Shown here piece after piece: positions 47,501 through 56,900 of a stretch of 64,000 nucleotides of DNA. Made by a program: the position numbers and the translations under genes. Source of the DNA: Capitulum mitella (Eukaryota; Arthropoda; Thecostraca; Pollicipedomorpha; Pollicipedidae); NCBI GenBank assembly GCA_030062745.1, contig CP099849.1:20104144-20168143 (forward strand), read 5' to 3'. A model generated the notes under the pieces. The model saw nothing but the letters and a program-made list of their open reading frames with translations, did not search any database and had not been told where the DNA came from. Each line of letters begins with the position of its first letter. Position 1 is the stretch's first letter.

Positions 47501-48231
47501 CATATATGTGTCATCCAGTGTGCTTGGTTTATGGCGCGCGCTTCTAAAGGATTACCATTTTAATTGTACTCACTCAGACTGATGGAGTGCCATTATTAAT
47601 TTGTATCCTTATAAGTGGCTTTTGACTTTGACATCTATGATTTCTAAGGAAAACACATAAAATTAGACTATTAAGGGAAAAAATGTATGATAACCATTTG
47701 CATTCATACTATTAAAGCATACAACTTAACATATTTAAATCCCCCATACCCAAAAGCATGATACTCAAATTAAGATACTGAAGAACAAATGACACCCAAC
47801 ACTGAAAATCCATACATATAACATACTGAGACACCATGCCAGTGTTTGACCAAAACCAAAATAAGTTACCACAATGCACCGAGTATCATCTCCAGAAAAT
47901 GACAAGAAAACTGAAAAAGGAATCGCAGTACCTCCCATCAACCTGCAACACACACATGGTTTAACATGCAACCAAATACAATGAATAACAAGGGCCATCG
48001 TTTTCTTATTAACAAAACATCCTGATCCAGCAGGGGGCTGCGCAAACCGGGCGTTTGGACGGCTGTTAACGTGCGGAGAAACAAACCTTCATCAGTGGAT
48101 TCGAGCATTTTCTGAAGCCGGGAGAATGGCGGGTAAGATATACCGCACTTTTCTCCGAATTTTTCCAGAAACGAACATATTACGGCGAAGTTAGGGTCGT
48201 CACAGCATTTTGAGACGTCCGAGGACGCCAT
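25572..48231 (-). CDS. Rsf1: Rsf1, remodeling and spacing factor 1
   Basis: Histone-binding partner of ISWI/SNF2H in the nuclear RSF nucleosome-spacing complex. Exons in coding order: 48231-48087, 43492-43308, 43133-42937, 42534-38690, 37935-37638, 37038-36860, 36486-36239, 30302-30141, 29754-29542, 29024-28551, 28210-28061, 27538-27295, 26922-26808, 26554-25572. All phases join once the +1 shifts are allowed for. The N terminus [15 protein letters not shown], the [20 protein letters not shown] region, the PHD finger and the post-[16 protein letters not shown] region match vertebrate RSF1. ATG 48231 was chosen for its context (GAAATGG) and homology; an upstream in-frame ATG at 48315 is weaker. 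It is about 2,480 codons against 1,441 in human, mostly from exon 4. Four apparent +1 frameshifts interrupt it. It may be functional with assembly errors, or damaged. Confidence 0.9.
27801..27954. mobile_element. hAT-like MITE, copy B (in Rsf1 intron 11)
   Basis: The left end CAGGCACACGTAATCAG and right end CAGCTACGTCCCTG match copy A at 7651 in ends, G-run, the GAAATCGCTCAATAT block and C-runs. The flanks GCACGGTG (27793-27800) and CTACGGTG (27955-27962) share 6 of 8 bases, an aged 8-bp duplication. A (CAAAAACAAA)3 microsatellite (27751-27780) lies just to its left. Confidence 0.65.
28551..29024 (-). CDS. Rsf1: Rsf1 exon 10, with apparent +1 frameshift
   Basis: The first part reads [20 protein letters not shown], aligned with the human GVGRGKDIST region. 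The second part reads [20 protein letters not shown], aligned with human KKRRRLNDLDSDS. These lie in different frames. The switch falls in the GCC/CCG run around 28880-28930 and is equivalent to one extra base. Length minus one gives the phase needed by the next acceptor. Confidence 0.75.
31360..33188 (+). CDS. CYP2-clan cytochrome P450
   Basis: A 483-residue microsomal haem monooxygenase of the CYP2 clan; substrate unknown. Two exons: 31360-31441 and 31819-33188. Exon 1 encodes an N-terminal membrane anchor ([16 protein letters not shown]) and the start of the proline hinge [13 protein letters not shown]. Other marks are the C-helix W-x-x-x-R (EQWHVTRRF), the I-helix AGSDTTATT from residue 291, ExxR as ETQR at 348-351, PERF, and the haem loop [11 protein letters not shown] with Cys429. 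No frame damage is visible. The ATG has a good context (GCCATGC). The gene is antisense inside a Rsf1 intron. It has one intron where CYP2-clan genes usually have several, which suggests intron loss or a retrocopy that gained or kept its first intron. Confidence 0.92.
33507..33512 (+). terminator. P450 polyadenylation signal
   Basis: AATAAA about 320 bases after the P450 stop codon, the first such hexamer downstream on this strand. Confidence 0.55.
35930..36260 (-). repeat. Tandem copies of the Rsf1 PHD-exon donor
   Basis: On the minus strand the true exon end CTGCGAACAC|GTGAGTGCAG (36239/36238) is followed by four copies at 67-80 bp spacing (near 36160, 36087, 36020 and 35949). These read like GAACACGTGAGTACAG and GGGCACGTGAGTGCA. 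Most copies also include GCACAGCT followed by exon-like bases, so each resembles a mini-exon with both splice sites. Confidence 0.85.
36239..36486 (-). CDS. Rsf1: Rsf1 PHD-finger exon
   Basis: After an acidic stretch ([19 protein letters not shown]) the exon encodes a complete PHD finger: [19 protein letters not shown] and WYCPPCEH give the C4HC3 zinc ligands, close to human RSF1 (CKKCG, LLCDSCDSGYHTAC, WFCPPC). The exon ends exactly after the last ligands, in phase 0. Confidence 0.93.
37638..37935 (-). CDS. Rsf1: Rsf1 exon 5: basic/acidic coiled region
   Basis: Encodes a highly charged helix ([19 protein letters not shown], then long lysine runs), probably a nuclear or DNA-contacting segment. 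Upstream of its acceptor the 16-bp phrase GGGCACGGACGGCGCC (plus strand) occurs twice, 26 bp apart (37940 and 37966), a small junction duplication. Confidence 0.75.
38690..42534 (-). CDS. Rsf1: Rsf1 exon 4: giant acidic low-complexity exon
   Basis: A 3.8-kb exon of about 1,280 codons rich in Glu, Ala, Asp, Ser and Pro, entered as ...[12 protein letters not shown] and ending [17 protein letters not shown]. It contains an (EA)n tract (about 41,200-41,345) and an 87-bp tandem repeat (38,921-39,230). The biased composition moves between frames at three places: near 39,830, at 39,127-39,136 and near 38,780. Each is equivalent to one extra base, and the three together restore phase. Opposite-strand frames of up to 360 codons here are shadows. 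Confidence 0.8.
38921..39230 (-). repeat. 87-bp in-exon tandem repeat, 29-residue unit
   Basis: Units start at 38921, 39008, 39095 and 39183. Two units are exactly 87 bp and near identical. The third is 88 bp because of one extra A (CTGAACCC versus CTGACCC on the plus strand). Each encodes a peptide containing [18 protein letters not shown]. The last copy is partial and diverged. Confidence 0.9.
41195..41345 (-). repeat. Coding hexanucleotide (Glu-Ala)n tract
   Basis: On the plus strand, GCTTCT/GCTTCC repeats encode an almost uninterrupted alternation of Glu and Ala, with a few Thr and Val, in Rsf1 exon 4. This is probably length-polymorphic. Confidence 0.85.
44505..44648. repeat. Three exact 48-bp tandem copies
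   Basis: Units begin at 44505, 44553 and 44601 and appear identical across 48 bases. Each contains a short inverted repeat (GTCAT...ATGAC) and the palindrome TGTGATCACA. The identity implies recent duplication. Because 48 is a multiple of three it stays open in all three copies ([16 protein letters not shown]). Confidence 0.9.
47167..47553. mobile_element. Foldback element with internal TTAGG array
   Basis: The left arm (47167-47308) and right arm (47411-47553) are imperfect inverted repeats about 142 bp long. For example, AATCCTTTAGAAGCGC on the left pairs with GCGCTTCTAAAGGATT on the right, and CACCTACTATTCGC pairs with GCGAATAGTAGGTG. The space between holds the TTAGG array. No coding frame is present. 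I could not identify a target duplication, so the superfamily is unknown; a MITE or foldback transposon is the likeliest reading. Confidence 0.7.
47322..47410 (+). repeat. Interstitial (TTAGG)n telomere-type array
   Basis: About 18 units of TTAGG with a few variants (TTCGG twice, TAAGG once). TTAGG is the ancestral arthropod telomere unit. Here it lies within an intron between inverted arms, so it is not a chromosome end. Confidence 0.95.
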
Positions 48232-50951
48232 TTCGGCAAACAAAACATAGTATAGTGACGAAAACGCTGACGTACAAACTTTACTCGACTGCATGCCACA
48301 ATTTTTCACATTCATGGGCTGTTAACAGATCAGCTTGACACTCTTACAAAAATCAGTGTATAGAAAAAATCTTATAAATACATTTCAGTCGTAATACAAC
48401 GTAACATTAACCTTACGAAAGGAAAATATCGCAACAAATTTTGTTACTTCTCTATCTACAGCATCATTCAAAACAGCAAGAACGCAAATGCCCACGGCCA
48501 AGGTCACGTGCAGTGTCCGAAAACAGCTTGGCTTCCGCGGAACGGAGTGGGCGTTATGTATGGTATGGTGGTCACGTATGGTGGACTCGCTGGTCCTAGA
48601 CCAGCCCCTCGTTACATAAAGTTTGGTGTACAACGAGGCTGGCATGGGGTAACCACCGGAAACGGGGGGGGGGGTGCGGGAACATGTCCCCTCAAATTTT
48701 AGCAAAATGAACTTTTATCTTCCCCAGTGTTTATCCGAAAGTGCACGTTTTTCGCAATTTCTCGTTGAAAATAAGATTGTGGGTCAGATCGCCCCCCGCC
48801 CAGACCCTGATCTATCCCTTCAGTATTTGGGACGTGGCTACACCAATCGCCGTTGGAACTTGGGTCTGGCGCATATTGAGGCTTGGAAACATGGCAACAG
48901 AATATGTCGGCTTACAGCGAATTACCACACTGTCACGGGCTTCGAACGTGTCGGGTAGTGTGGGGATGCATTCCCAAAAGTTTCTTGGAAGTCCACTCTT
49001 CGCTCGATGTGCGAGGAACGTAGAATGAAAAGAAACGCGTCTTAGATCTTCATATTCCCTTGACTTCGTCCATGGGGGAATCCCAGCCAGCCGTTTTGCG
49101 TTGAACCTTCCAAAGTCCTCTGTCCTTCAACCTGCTCAGTGGTTGAAGTCATGCTAATATTCTCGTGAAACTCCACTCGAATGTCATCTTATCAGTTACA
49201 CTGCAGGATGGTGCCTATGCATTGCAAAGAGCAAGGTGAATCCAGTTAATTACCAAGACCCAAAACTCCCGCCGACGCCTGCTCATTGGTTCCGCCGCAT
49301 ATGCTTGTCATATTCCATACGAAACGAATTCGAGGCCCGTGCTGGTCCTTTTGTCCTTCACGTAACGGTATCATTGCAAAACCTACCGTTTTCTTCTCTC
49401 GCCCCACAATCATCAAAGCGTGAGGACTCAATTATCCCGAGGCTTCCAGCCTATCGCGAGATTCGTCCAACCACAAAGTCCTCTTCCTCGATCGAAAAGG
49501 AGACAGCTCCTCTTTTAAGGTAGATTTATTCTCCCTCGAAATAAAGTCCACTACAACAAAACCAATCCGTACGGGATAACAAAACACTGGTCTAATTTGG
49601 TCGCCGGCGCCGACGCTCCCCGTCGTCCGACCGCATCGGTAGGCGCCGCTCGACGGGACGACACTCGGCGCGTCACACTCAGCCAACACCAGAGACAAAG
49701 CCGCCGGCACACAAGCGAGGTCCGGCAGTCGCGTCACGGATTCAATCGGAAAACCGGCGCCGAGTTCACCGCGCGCGTTGTCCACAAAACCGCGGGCGCC
49801 GTCTTAAATTTCGCCGGCCGACCAGCCCGCGGGCCAGGCGTGGCCGAGGTTTTAATGACCGGTCCGCGGCCGGCGTGTGAGCCTCGGCATACCTCGGGCA
49901 GGCACCGGCGACCTGCGACAGCCGACTTGTGCGTTCTGGCACTCGCGGAAACCGCCACCACTCCCGCCCGCCGGGGAAGTGAAGATCAGCACGCCAGCAA
50001 CAGAAGGAAACGGCGCGAGGCCGGAATTAGCACGGATCCAGGGAGTGATCGTGCGCAAGGAGGCCAATCGAGCCAGCTGCGGCCCCACAGCCACCCCGCC
50101 CTGGACGGAGTGGAAAGTGCCCGGCGCTAGTCACACTCGTGAAATAAAAGCGATACTAATGACAATCACTTCGGCTGGATTCACAGCGACAAGCGCAGCG
50201 TCGGAGAACGCTCTGCCAGACAGCAAAGTTATGTTTGATCCGTACGCACGCCTCTGCGGATCGATGAGTACTTATATGCAAGTATCCGTATAGCTGAAAA
50301 ACTCACAATTTGAAAACATTACACACACCCCACAGCGATGGCCTGCATACCGTAAGGTTCTCGCACGCGGAAAATGCCCCATCCACAGTCAGAGGATGCC
50401 CAAAACAACCACGCAGCCGCTGTGAAACGAGACAGAAAAATAATCATAGTGCAATGCCGCACCAAGGTCTGATGGTGAACACCAAACAGCTCTCGCCACG
50501 CGTCAGTGGCGACACAGAACGGTCGCCACCCACCTCGAGCCATCATTCAACACACAGCACGCCCGCGTCGCCGGCCTCCATTTCCCGCGGGCGCCGCGCG
50601 AGGCGCCAGCGTCGTGTCCCGGTCGTCGCGCAGCGCCGGCCCGCCGTCAGCACTAGCCGGGGACACACAGCAGCAAGGCACAGCCGGACGCCACCGCCCG
50701 GCGGCCGCACTCCGCCCCCGCCCCCGCCAGTCACGGCCACGCTAAAACCGGAGCCGCCGCCGGCCGCTCGCCCCCGGCCCGTTCCCGACGCGTCTCTCGC
50801 CCCCTCCTGCACACGCCAGCCATCACCGGGTACCCTGGCACCGCGAATAAATACGGAGACCGCGCCGACGGTGTTCGTGCGTGGCGCCGACAGCCGGCTG
50901 CCGCGGCCCCAGCTGCTGCCGCCGCGCGGCTCCGGACCCTGGGCGGCCGCC
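48232..50951. other. Rsf1 upstream region and TM9SF2 3' region
   Basis: This contains the presumed Rsf1 promoter (GC-richer just above 48,231, with a CACGTG E-box near 48,505) and probable TM9SF2 3' UTR. A GC-rich stretch at 49,600-50,130 has a 177-codon plus-strand frame with no family resemblance. No other gene was recognised. Confidence 0.4.
49525..49530 (-). terminator. Possible TM9SF2 polyadenylation signal
   Basis: AATAAA on the minus strand about 1.4 kb after the TM9SF2 stop. It is the only canonical hexamer I found on this strand in the region, but the distance is long. Confidence 0.25.
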
Positions 50952-53900
50952 TCAGTCCACCTTGACCACGCTGTAGATCTTCCTGACGAACCAGAAGCAG
51001 GCCAGGTAGCCGATGGTGCCTGCGCAAAGACGGTTGGTGAGCGACTGCTCGGCTCCACGAAGTGTGCGATCATCCTCCGCCTCGGAAATGACGAACGACA
51101 AGTTTACTGTACCAAAACATTTTGTGAACTAAAACTGTACCAAAACATTCTGTGAACTAAAACTATAAGAATCAAGCATCAAATGCGAGCAGCCCCGGAG
51201 AAAAGGAACACCAGCCCACGTTATACCAGTTCCGTCCCATAACTTTGTGCCATAAACCGCGCTACAAGACGTGACCAAGGTACAATGACTATTCGTCACC
51301 AACGGTGATTCACTCTCGTCGCAGCGCACACGGAAAGGCTTCGAAAGACCACCTCAGCGACGGAGACTCACCAAATGTTATTTTACATGCACAAAACGAC
51401 CATAACACGAAGAGGCAATACGCATCAAACAACCTCCTACAGGGCAACCAATGACGTAAAACATCGGACGGCAGTCCTCGAAGTCCCTCACCCGTCATGA
51501 TGAAGAAGAGGAACACCATGATGAGCGTGTAGCCGAAGTACAGGAAGATGGAAGTGGGGTCCACGATGCTCAGCTTAGGTGGCGAAGTAATGGCAGCAGT
51601 AGATGAACAGGTAGACGGCAGTGAAGCCGGACGTCATGAAGGAGCGCCACCACCAGTGGTAGTCCTGCAACGGGGAGGACGACATTAGGCGGGCGGAACA
51701 CACTGCGGAGCGCGCCGCTGATCTGCAGCACGACTCAGAGCGACGCCACAGACGGCACAGTCCATGCCTCTGTCCGTGTATAATATTGTTATACTTGGCC
51801 GAGCTCCGAGCCCTCCCGCGTCTCGTGTCTGCGGCGCTCGAGGCGTGACGTCAGATTCGGAAGCTCAGCAACGCTCAGCCTATATTGCCCGACCACGCGA
51901 GGTGAGTGGACGGCGACGCGTGCGTACGCATCGCAGGAGACCGACTCAAGAGGAGTGTTGACCGCGTGTCGCGGGGACGGCGGCGCATATGGCAGGCCAG
52001 AGTTAAGTCGTAGCGGACGGACATCTGTGTCATATAAAATACCGTCCTGATTCGTACTGAAACCCTTGTTGCGCTATGGATTCCTTACAATGAAGATTCA
52101 AGAACCCCGAGCAAAATGACAGCTTTTTTACGAATATCAATGATAAGATACGAAGCGACAGTAAAAATGGCAGCAGCACAATACGAATTTGTGTTGATAA
52201 CAAAAAGCGAAAACCACGACCATCTTCACAGATTTACATACATTTCGCACATCAGTTCTGAAATGCAGAGATCTGGGAACACATGCCTACGGCGAGCTTC
52301 TTGCACATGCACCGAGTACATTTCGTAAGCGTTTCTAATCACGGTGTAGCTTTGTCCCACTACACATCGACTGGGCGTACATAAGGAGCACAACAAAAAT
52401 AAGAATAACGACAGTAGGAGTTCGTAAGGGCGATATTTACTCCGTTGTTGCTTAAGTTTTTTCGGAGAGCAGCTGAGTGTCATGGGTTCGTGGTTTGTGG
52501 TGAAAGGATTCATACAGTCAAACCCATTTTACTCACGTACATCCAGAAAAAAGACTTCCTGACAACAATGCAAAACGATAACGGAAATAAAAATAATTAA
52601 TAATGGTAATAAATATACTCCATTTTGCGGGCGGAAGAAGCAATCAGCCTCTCGGGTGCCCTGGGGATTCATCTTTTTTCGCACACAACTCTGCAACCTA
52701 ATCCCAAGCCAAGCAGCACAAGTCCAATGGGAAGACTGCCCTTATCCACGCCAGTTCACCTATGCTGTTAAAATACGATGACGTGACACTATACCGAAAT
52801 CCTACTGACCACCGCAAGACCTACAACCTGCGGGCTGCCCCTGCCCCTCCAGAGACGCCGAGACACCACGATGGCCTCCTCTTTGGCTCGCTGAGCCCCT
52901 CACTCCCCTCCAGAAACCCTGCGGCAATCCTCCGCCGGCCGTAACCAGCTGAGCAGGCCGCCGGCCACCTCCCGGCCAAGGTGTGACGCACGTAGATCGA
53001 TCGGCCGCGGCCGGCCGAGGGCCCGGCGGGCAGGTCGGCCCGGCATGGACCGAGCTCCGACTTCCGGCTCCCCGCCCCGACAAGGCCCGCCACACCGGCG
53101 ACGGCGGTCGGCGCCGGTCGAGCCGCCCAACTCGACACACCAGCGCCGGGTCGACACCGAACGTAACGAGAACAATACGATGATAATGGGGTCGGGACCA
53201 TGAGGAAGGCGCACGGTGCTAGCGTCAGGAGCGGAGAACATCCGCGGGGAGGTTCGGAGCTGTCAAACCGCTTCACCGCCACTATGACAGTCAAACAGCG
53301 GCGGTTGCGCATCACGACGTCCCTGACGGCTACCCAGTCCAAAGGCCGTTCCCGGAGCCCACCGCCGGCAGCCAGCTGCGGCCGCCGACCGGTCCGGGGC
53401 GCCCGAGCCGCACCGGCCGGCACCACGTACCTCAGCGCACAGGTGGAAGTAGCAGAGCAGGATGGTGGTCTCCGAGCAGGTGATGAACAGAATCACGAAC
53501 ACCAGGAACAAGAAGCCGAACATGTAGTACATCTGGCTGGACCTGACGGCGCAAACACGCTCTTTAATGTATGTCCTTGGACGCGACGTACATGTAGGTG
53601 CAAAACCAACGAAAAAAGTTCACTTGTTGCATTCCATACAATAACAATGCTCGGATCTCGTCAAAGCAAATCATAGTTATCCGCAAATGGCCTCACCAAT
53701 ACAGAAGCGGCTTGGTAAGAAGCCTCTACAAATAGCTTCATTAACGTACATTTCACGCAGCACAGTCTTGTCTCCAGGACAACATTTCATTGGTTGAACA
53801 TACACATGGCGGAAGCAAGTGAAAATCAATACACCGAGCCCCACATACAGCGCAATACATCTCCTCCGGTCTGCCAGTCCGGAGACATCCCGTTAACTCC

Positions 53901-56900
53901 AGCCCCGGGCAAATCACGACAGATCGCCGTGTCGTAAGCCGTCGGCGCGAAATGGCCGCCCGGCCGCCGCGCCGTCCGCCGAGACACGACACGGCGCGCC
54001 AATCTCGTGCCGCCGCGCCATGAAGCCGCCATTAGGCCGGCAACGGCGCGTCCCCTGTCGGCGGCCGGGCCGTCGTCGGCCGTCGGCGCCGACGCACGGC
54101 GTCACCACGCCGCGGGACGGCGTGCTCCGTCAGCGCGCCGCTCCGCCGCCGCCGGGGCCGTGGCGGTAACGGGCGGCCGCCGCTCCCGGCTCGAGGTCGG
54201 CGCTTATGATCGACGGCCTCAGCAGAAGGCGGGGCGTGGATGGGTTCAACGGGAGCAGAACGCGCGCGGGAACGTCACGAAACCCAGCCAGTGAGCCGCG
54301 TCCCATGACTGGGAGGGAATGGCTTCTCGTCAATCTCGCGTAGCTGCTAGAATGGCAGAGCTTAGATCGAGACCACTGCGGAGGGTCGGGCGTGCGTTGA
54401 TACGGGGCACGTGGACGTCGCAGGAGCTAGCGCAGCGAGCCGTCGTGGCGAGAGCGGAGATCCACACGTGGCGGTTTGTACGCCGCAGAGACAACACCTT
54501 CCGCGACCTTATCATAGACCAACAGCAGCATATCTACCAAACACAGATGGAAGCTGTCTTTGAGAGGGAACATGGCGAGACTCCAACACCATTAACGAGA
54601 GATACCATTCCCAAACTCGTCGCGCGTTACACATATGAATAACGCCGGAATAGTTAGCGGCTTCTTGAATAGCTTGCAACCGGTTAGGACAGCCGCAATA
54701 CGGATAATACAGGCCAATATCCCACCAAACAAACCCACAGCTCCCACAACACACAACGACAGCCCCCTTTTCACGACCGGCCGGCGGCATCAGCACTCAC
54801 CAGATGGAGCTGAGGATGAAGAACAGCTGGACGAAGATGCAGCCGAAGGGCAGGATGCCGCCCATCAGGACGCAGGGCAGCGGCCGGGTGTAGATGCTCT
54901 GTTCGGGGATCTGGCGCGGGATCTGGTTGGTGCGCACCTGCCCGGACAGAGTCGGTGGTCAGATCAGGACGCTCAGTCCGCACCCACGAGCATCTCATTT
55001 GCCAAGTTCGGTTTTATGTTCGGCTCCCGCCACAGTACCGTGATGATGACCAGGAAGCAGTGTTCTGAAGCGTGCCATGGATACTGCCTCTGAAAGCAGA
55101 CGCTGGAACATAGCGGCGACGCTCTGAATTGGAACGAACATCACTGTGAGTTTTCTTATTTTCGATGGAAACTAGTTTTTTTTTCTCGAAACCAACGAGT
55201 GTACGTTCATTTTGCGCAAAAACCTTGGTGAAAAGTAACGATTATGCCGTTCACTGCATGAAGGTGAAGTGGGTTATTGCGCAGATGGGTTGACGGCCCG
55301 CACCAATTTGGATAATTTGCATTTTATGTATATGGTGGTACATGGGAGAAATGAGCTAAAACTATGGTCCCAGACCGTTAAGGCGTCTTTACATCGCTGG
55401 TGAACATGTAGACATACAAAAGAATCAATACATATGCCGTCGCCTTGCTGTCGTCTTGCGTACTGAGTACAATGCGTGCCACTGCCACGCATTAATATGA
55501 TAATTTCCCGCCAATGCGTATGTTGCACCGGCCCATTTAATTAACTGCCAATATCCGAGTTACGGTGAATAACACGACTGCAACATTCCTTGATACCTGA
55601 CCTCTTGCACTGTTCGGCTGAAGTTCATTAAGAGCCCAACAACAATACGAATTGCAGACGAAAAAAGAAACAAAACCAAGGAATAGAAAAACGCATTGTG
55701 ATTTACGCGGCGTTTTGGCCCAGGTCGCCATTCAAGGGAATTGAAGATTATGTGGCACCGCAAATGCTTTGCGTAAAGAGCGCCACAGAGTCAGCCGATC
55801 GCCGACATCTTCGCCCGTAGATCGGCCGGCCGGCCGGCCCGCGGTCTGCCACCCTAGGCTCCGCCCGCTCCGTACCATCCACAACACTGCCGCACCGGGG
55901 GATCGCATCAGCCGAGCAGCGGCCGACGGTCGGAGTTCGAAAAGACCTGCCGACCGGCTCGCTACCGCCGGTCGGCCGGCAGCGGACACCGAGATCTCTG
56001 CCCAGAGCCGCGGCCGCCGCCGGTCGGCAGAACGTCTCCCTCCGCCCTGGCCCGGTCGTCCGCTGCCGACAGCCAAAACCGCCAACCATCCCGCCACATG
56101 GCCCGCCTTTGTTCGTCGTTGGACCAACTTCCCATTTACATCACTTTATATTTCGATCTGAAAACCAAGGATGCTCATGGAGAATGCATCGCACTTTCCA
56201 AAGCTGGAAAGGTCTTCCCGACCACCTTAACGCGTTTTGGGTTGACTAGGAATTGGCCCCTCTTTCCAATGGGCGTTTAAGCAAACGTACCTGGAAAGGG
56301 CACTTGTAGATCTTGATGAATGTTTATGCCGCACCCAGGTCTAATATTAAAAGTGCACAAGAAGCATGCCGATGACCTTCTGGTTCCGCCCTGTTCCTGC
56401 ACCTTGGAAGCCTGCCATGCAATCAACCATTCAGCATTGGCGAATAACATCGGTCGAGCCCTTTAACAGCTGACCGTGTATCATCCTCCAGTCCAATGAA
56501 CCAGGGTTCATCTCTCGCTGCCCAGGCATTCATCATCTGCAGAGACGCCCGAGGCTCCCAGCTAACCGAACCTCCGCCCACGTGCCGCCGACAGGGGCGG
56601 CCAGTCCGGCGCCCCCTCCCCGCCCCTCCGGTATTTACCGGGCGTCGGCGGCCGGGCGAGTGAGTTAGCCGACAGACGGGCGGCCGGCGCCGGCCCGCCG
56701 GGCCCCATAGCTCGGACGGCCTGACACGCCGGCGCCGGAGGCCGCGCCGGCCGTGGGCGGGGGGCAGCGGGCACGCCCGGCACGGCCGGACCGCGGCCGC
56801 CGCCTCGGTCTCAGTTTAGCTCGGCTCGCACCGCCGCTAACTTTAGCCGGACGACATTTTGCGAAATTGAACAGGAGTCTCTCACATATGGCGTTTGGGA

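Larger units (their letters stand above)
43493..48086 (-). other. Rsf1 intron 1 (4.6 kb)
   Basis: An AT-rich intron between the first two coding exons. Apart from the 48-bp triplication and the TTAGG foldback listed separately, I recognise nothing in it. The 190-codon plus-strand frame at 44406-44978 is mostly the translated triplication. Confidence 0.7.

Noticed and set aside
49597-50130. 177-codon plus-strand frame in GC-rich DNA
   Set aside because: No recognisable domain, Arg/Ala/Pro-biased as expected for random GC-rich sequence, and no splice or start context worth calling.
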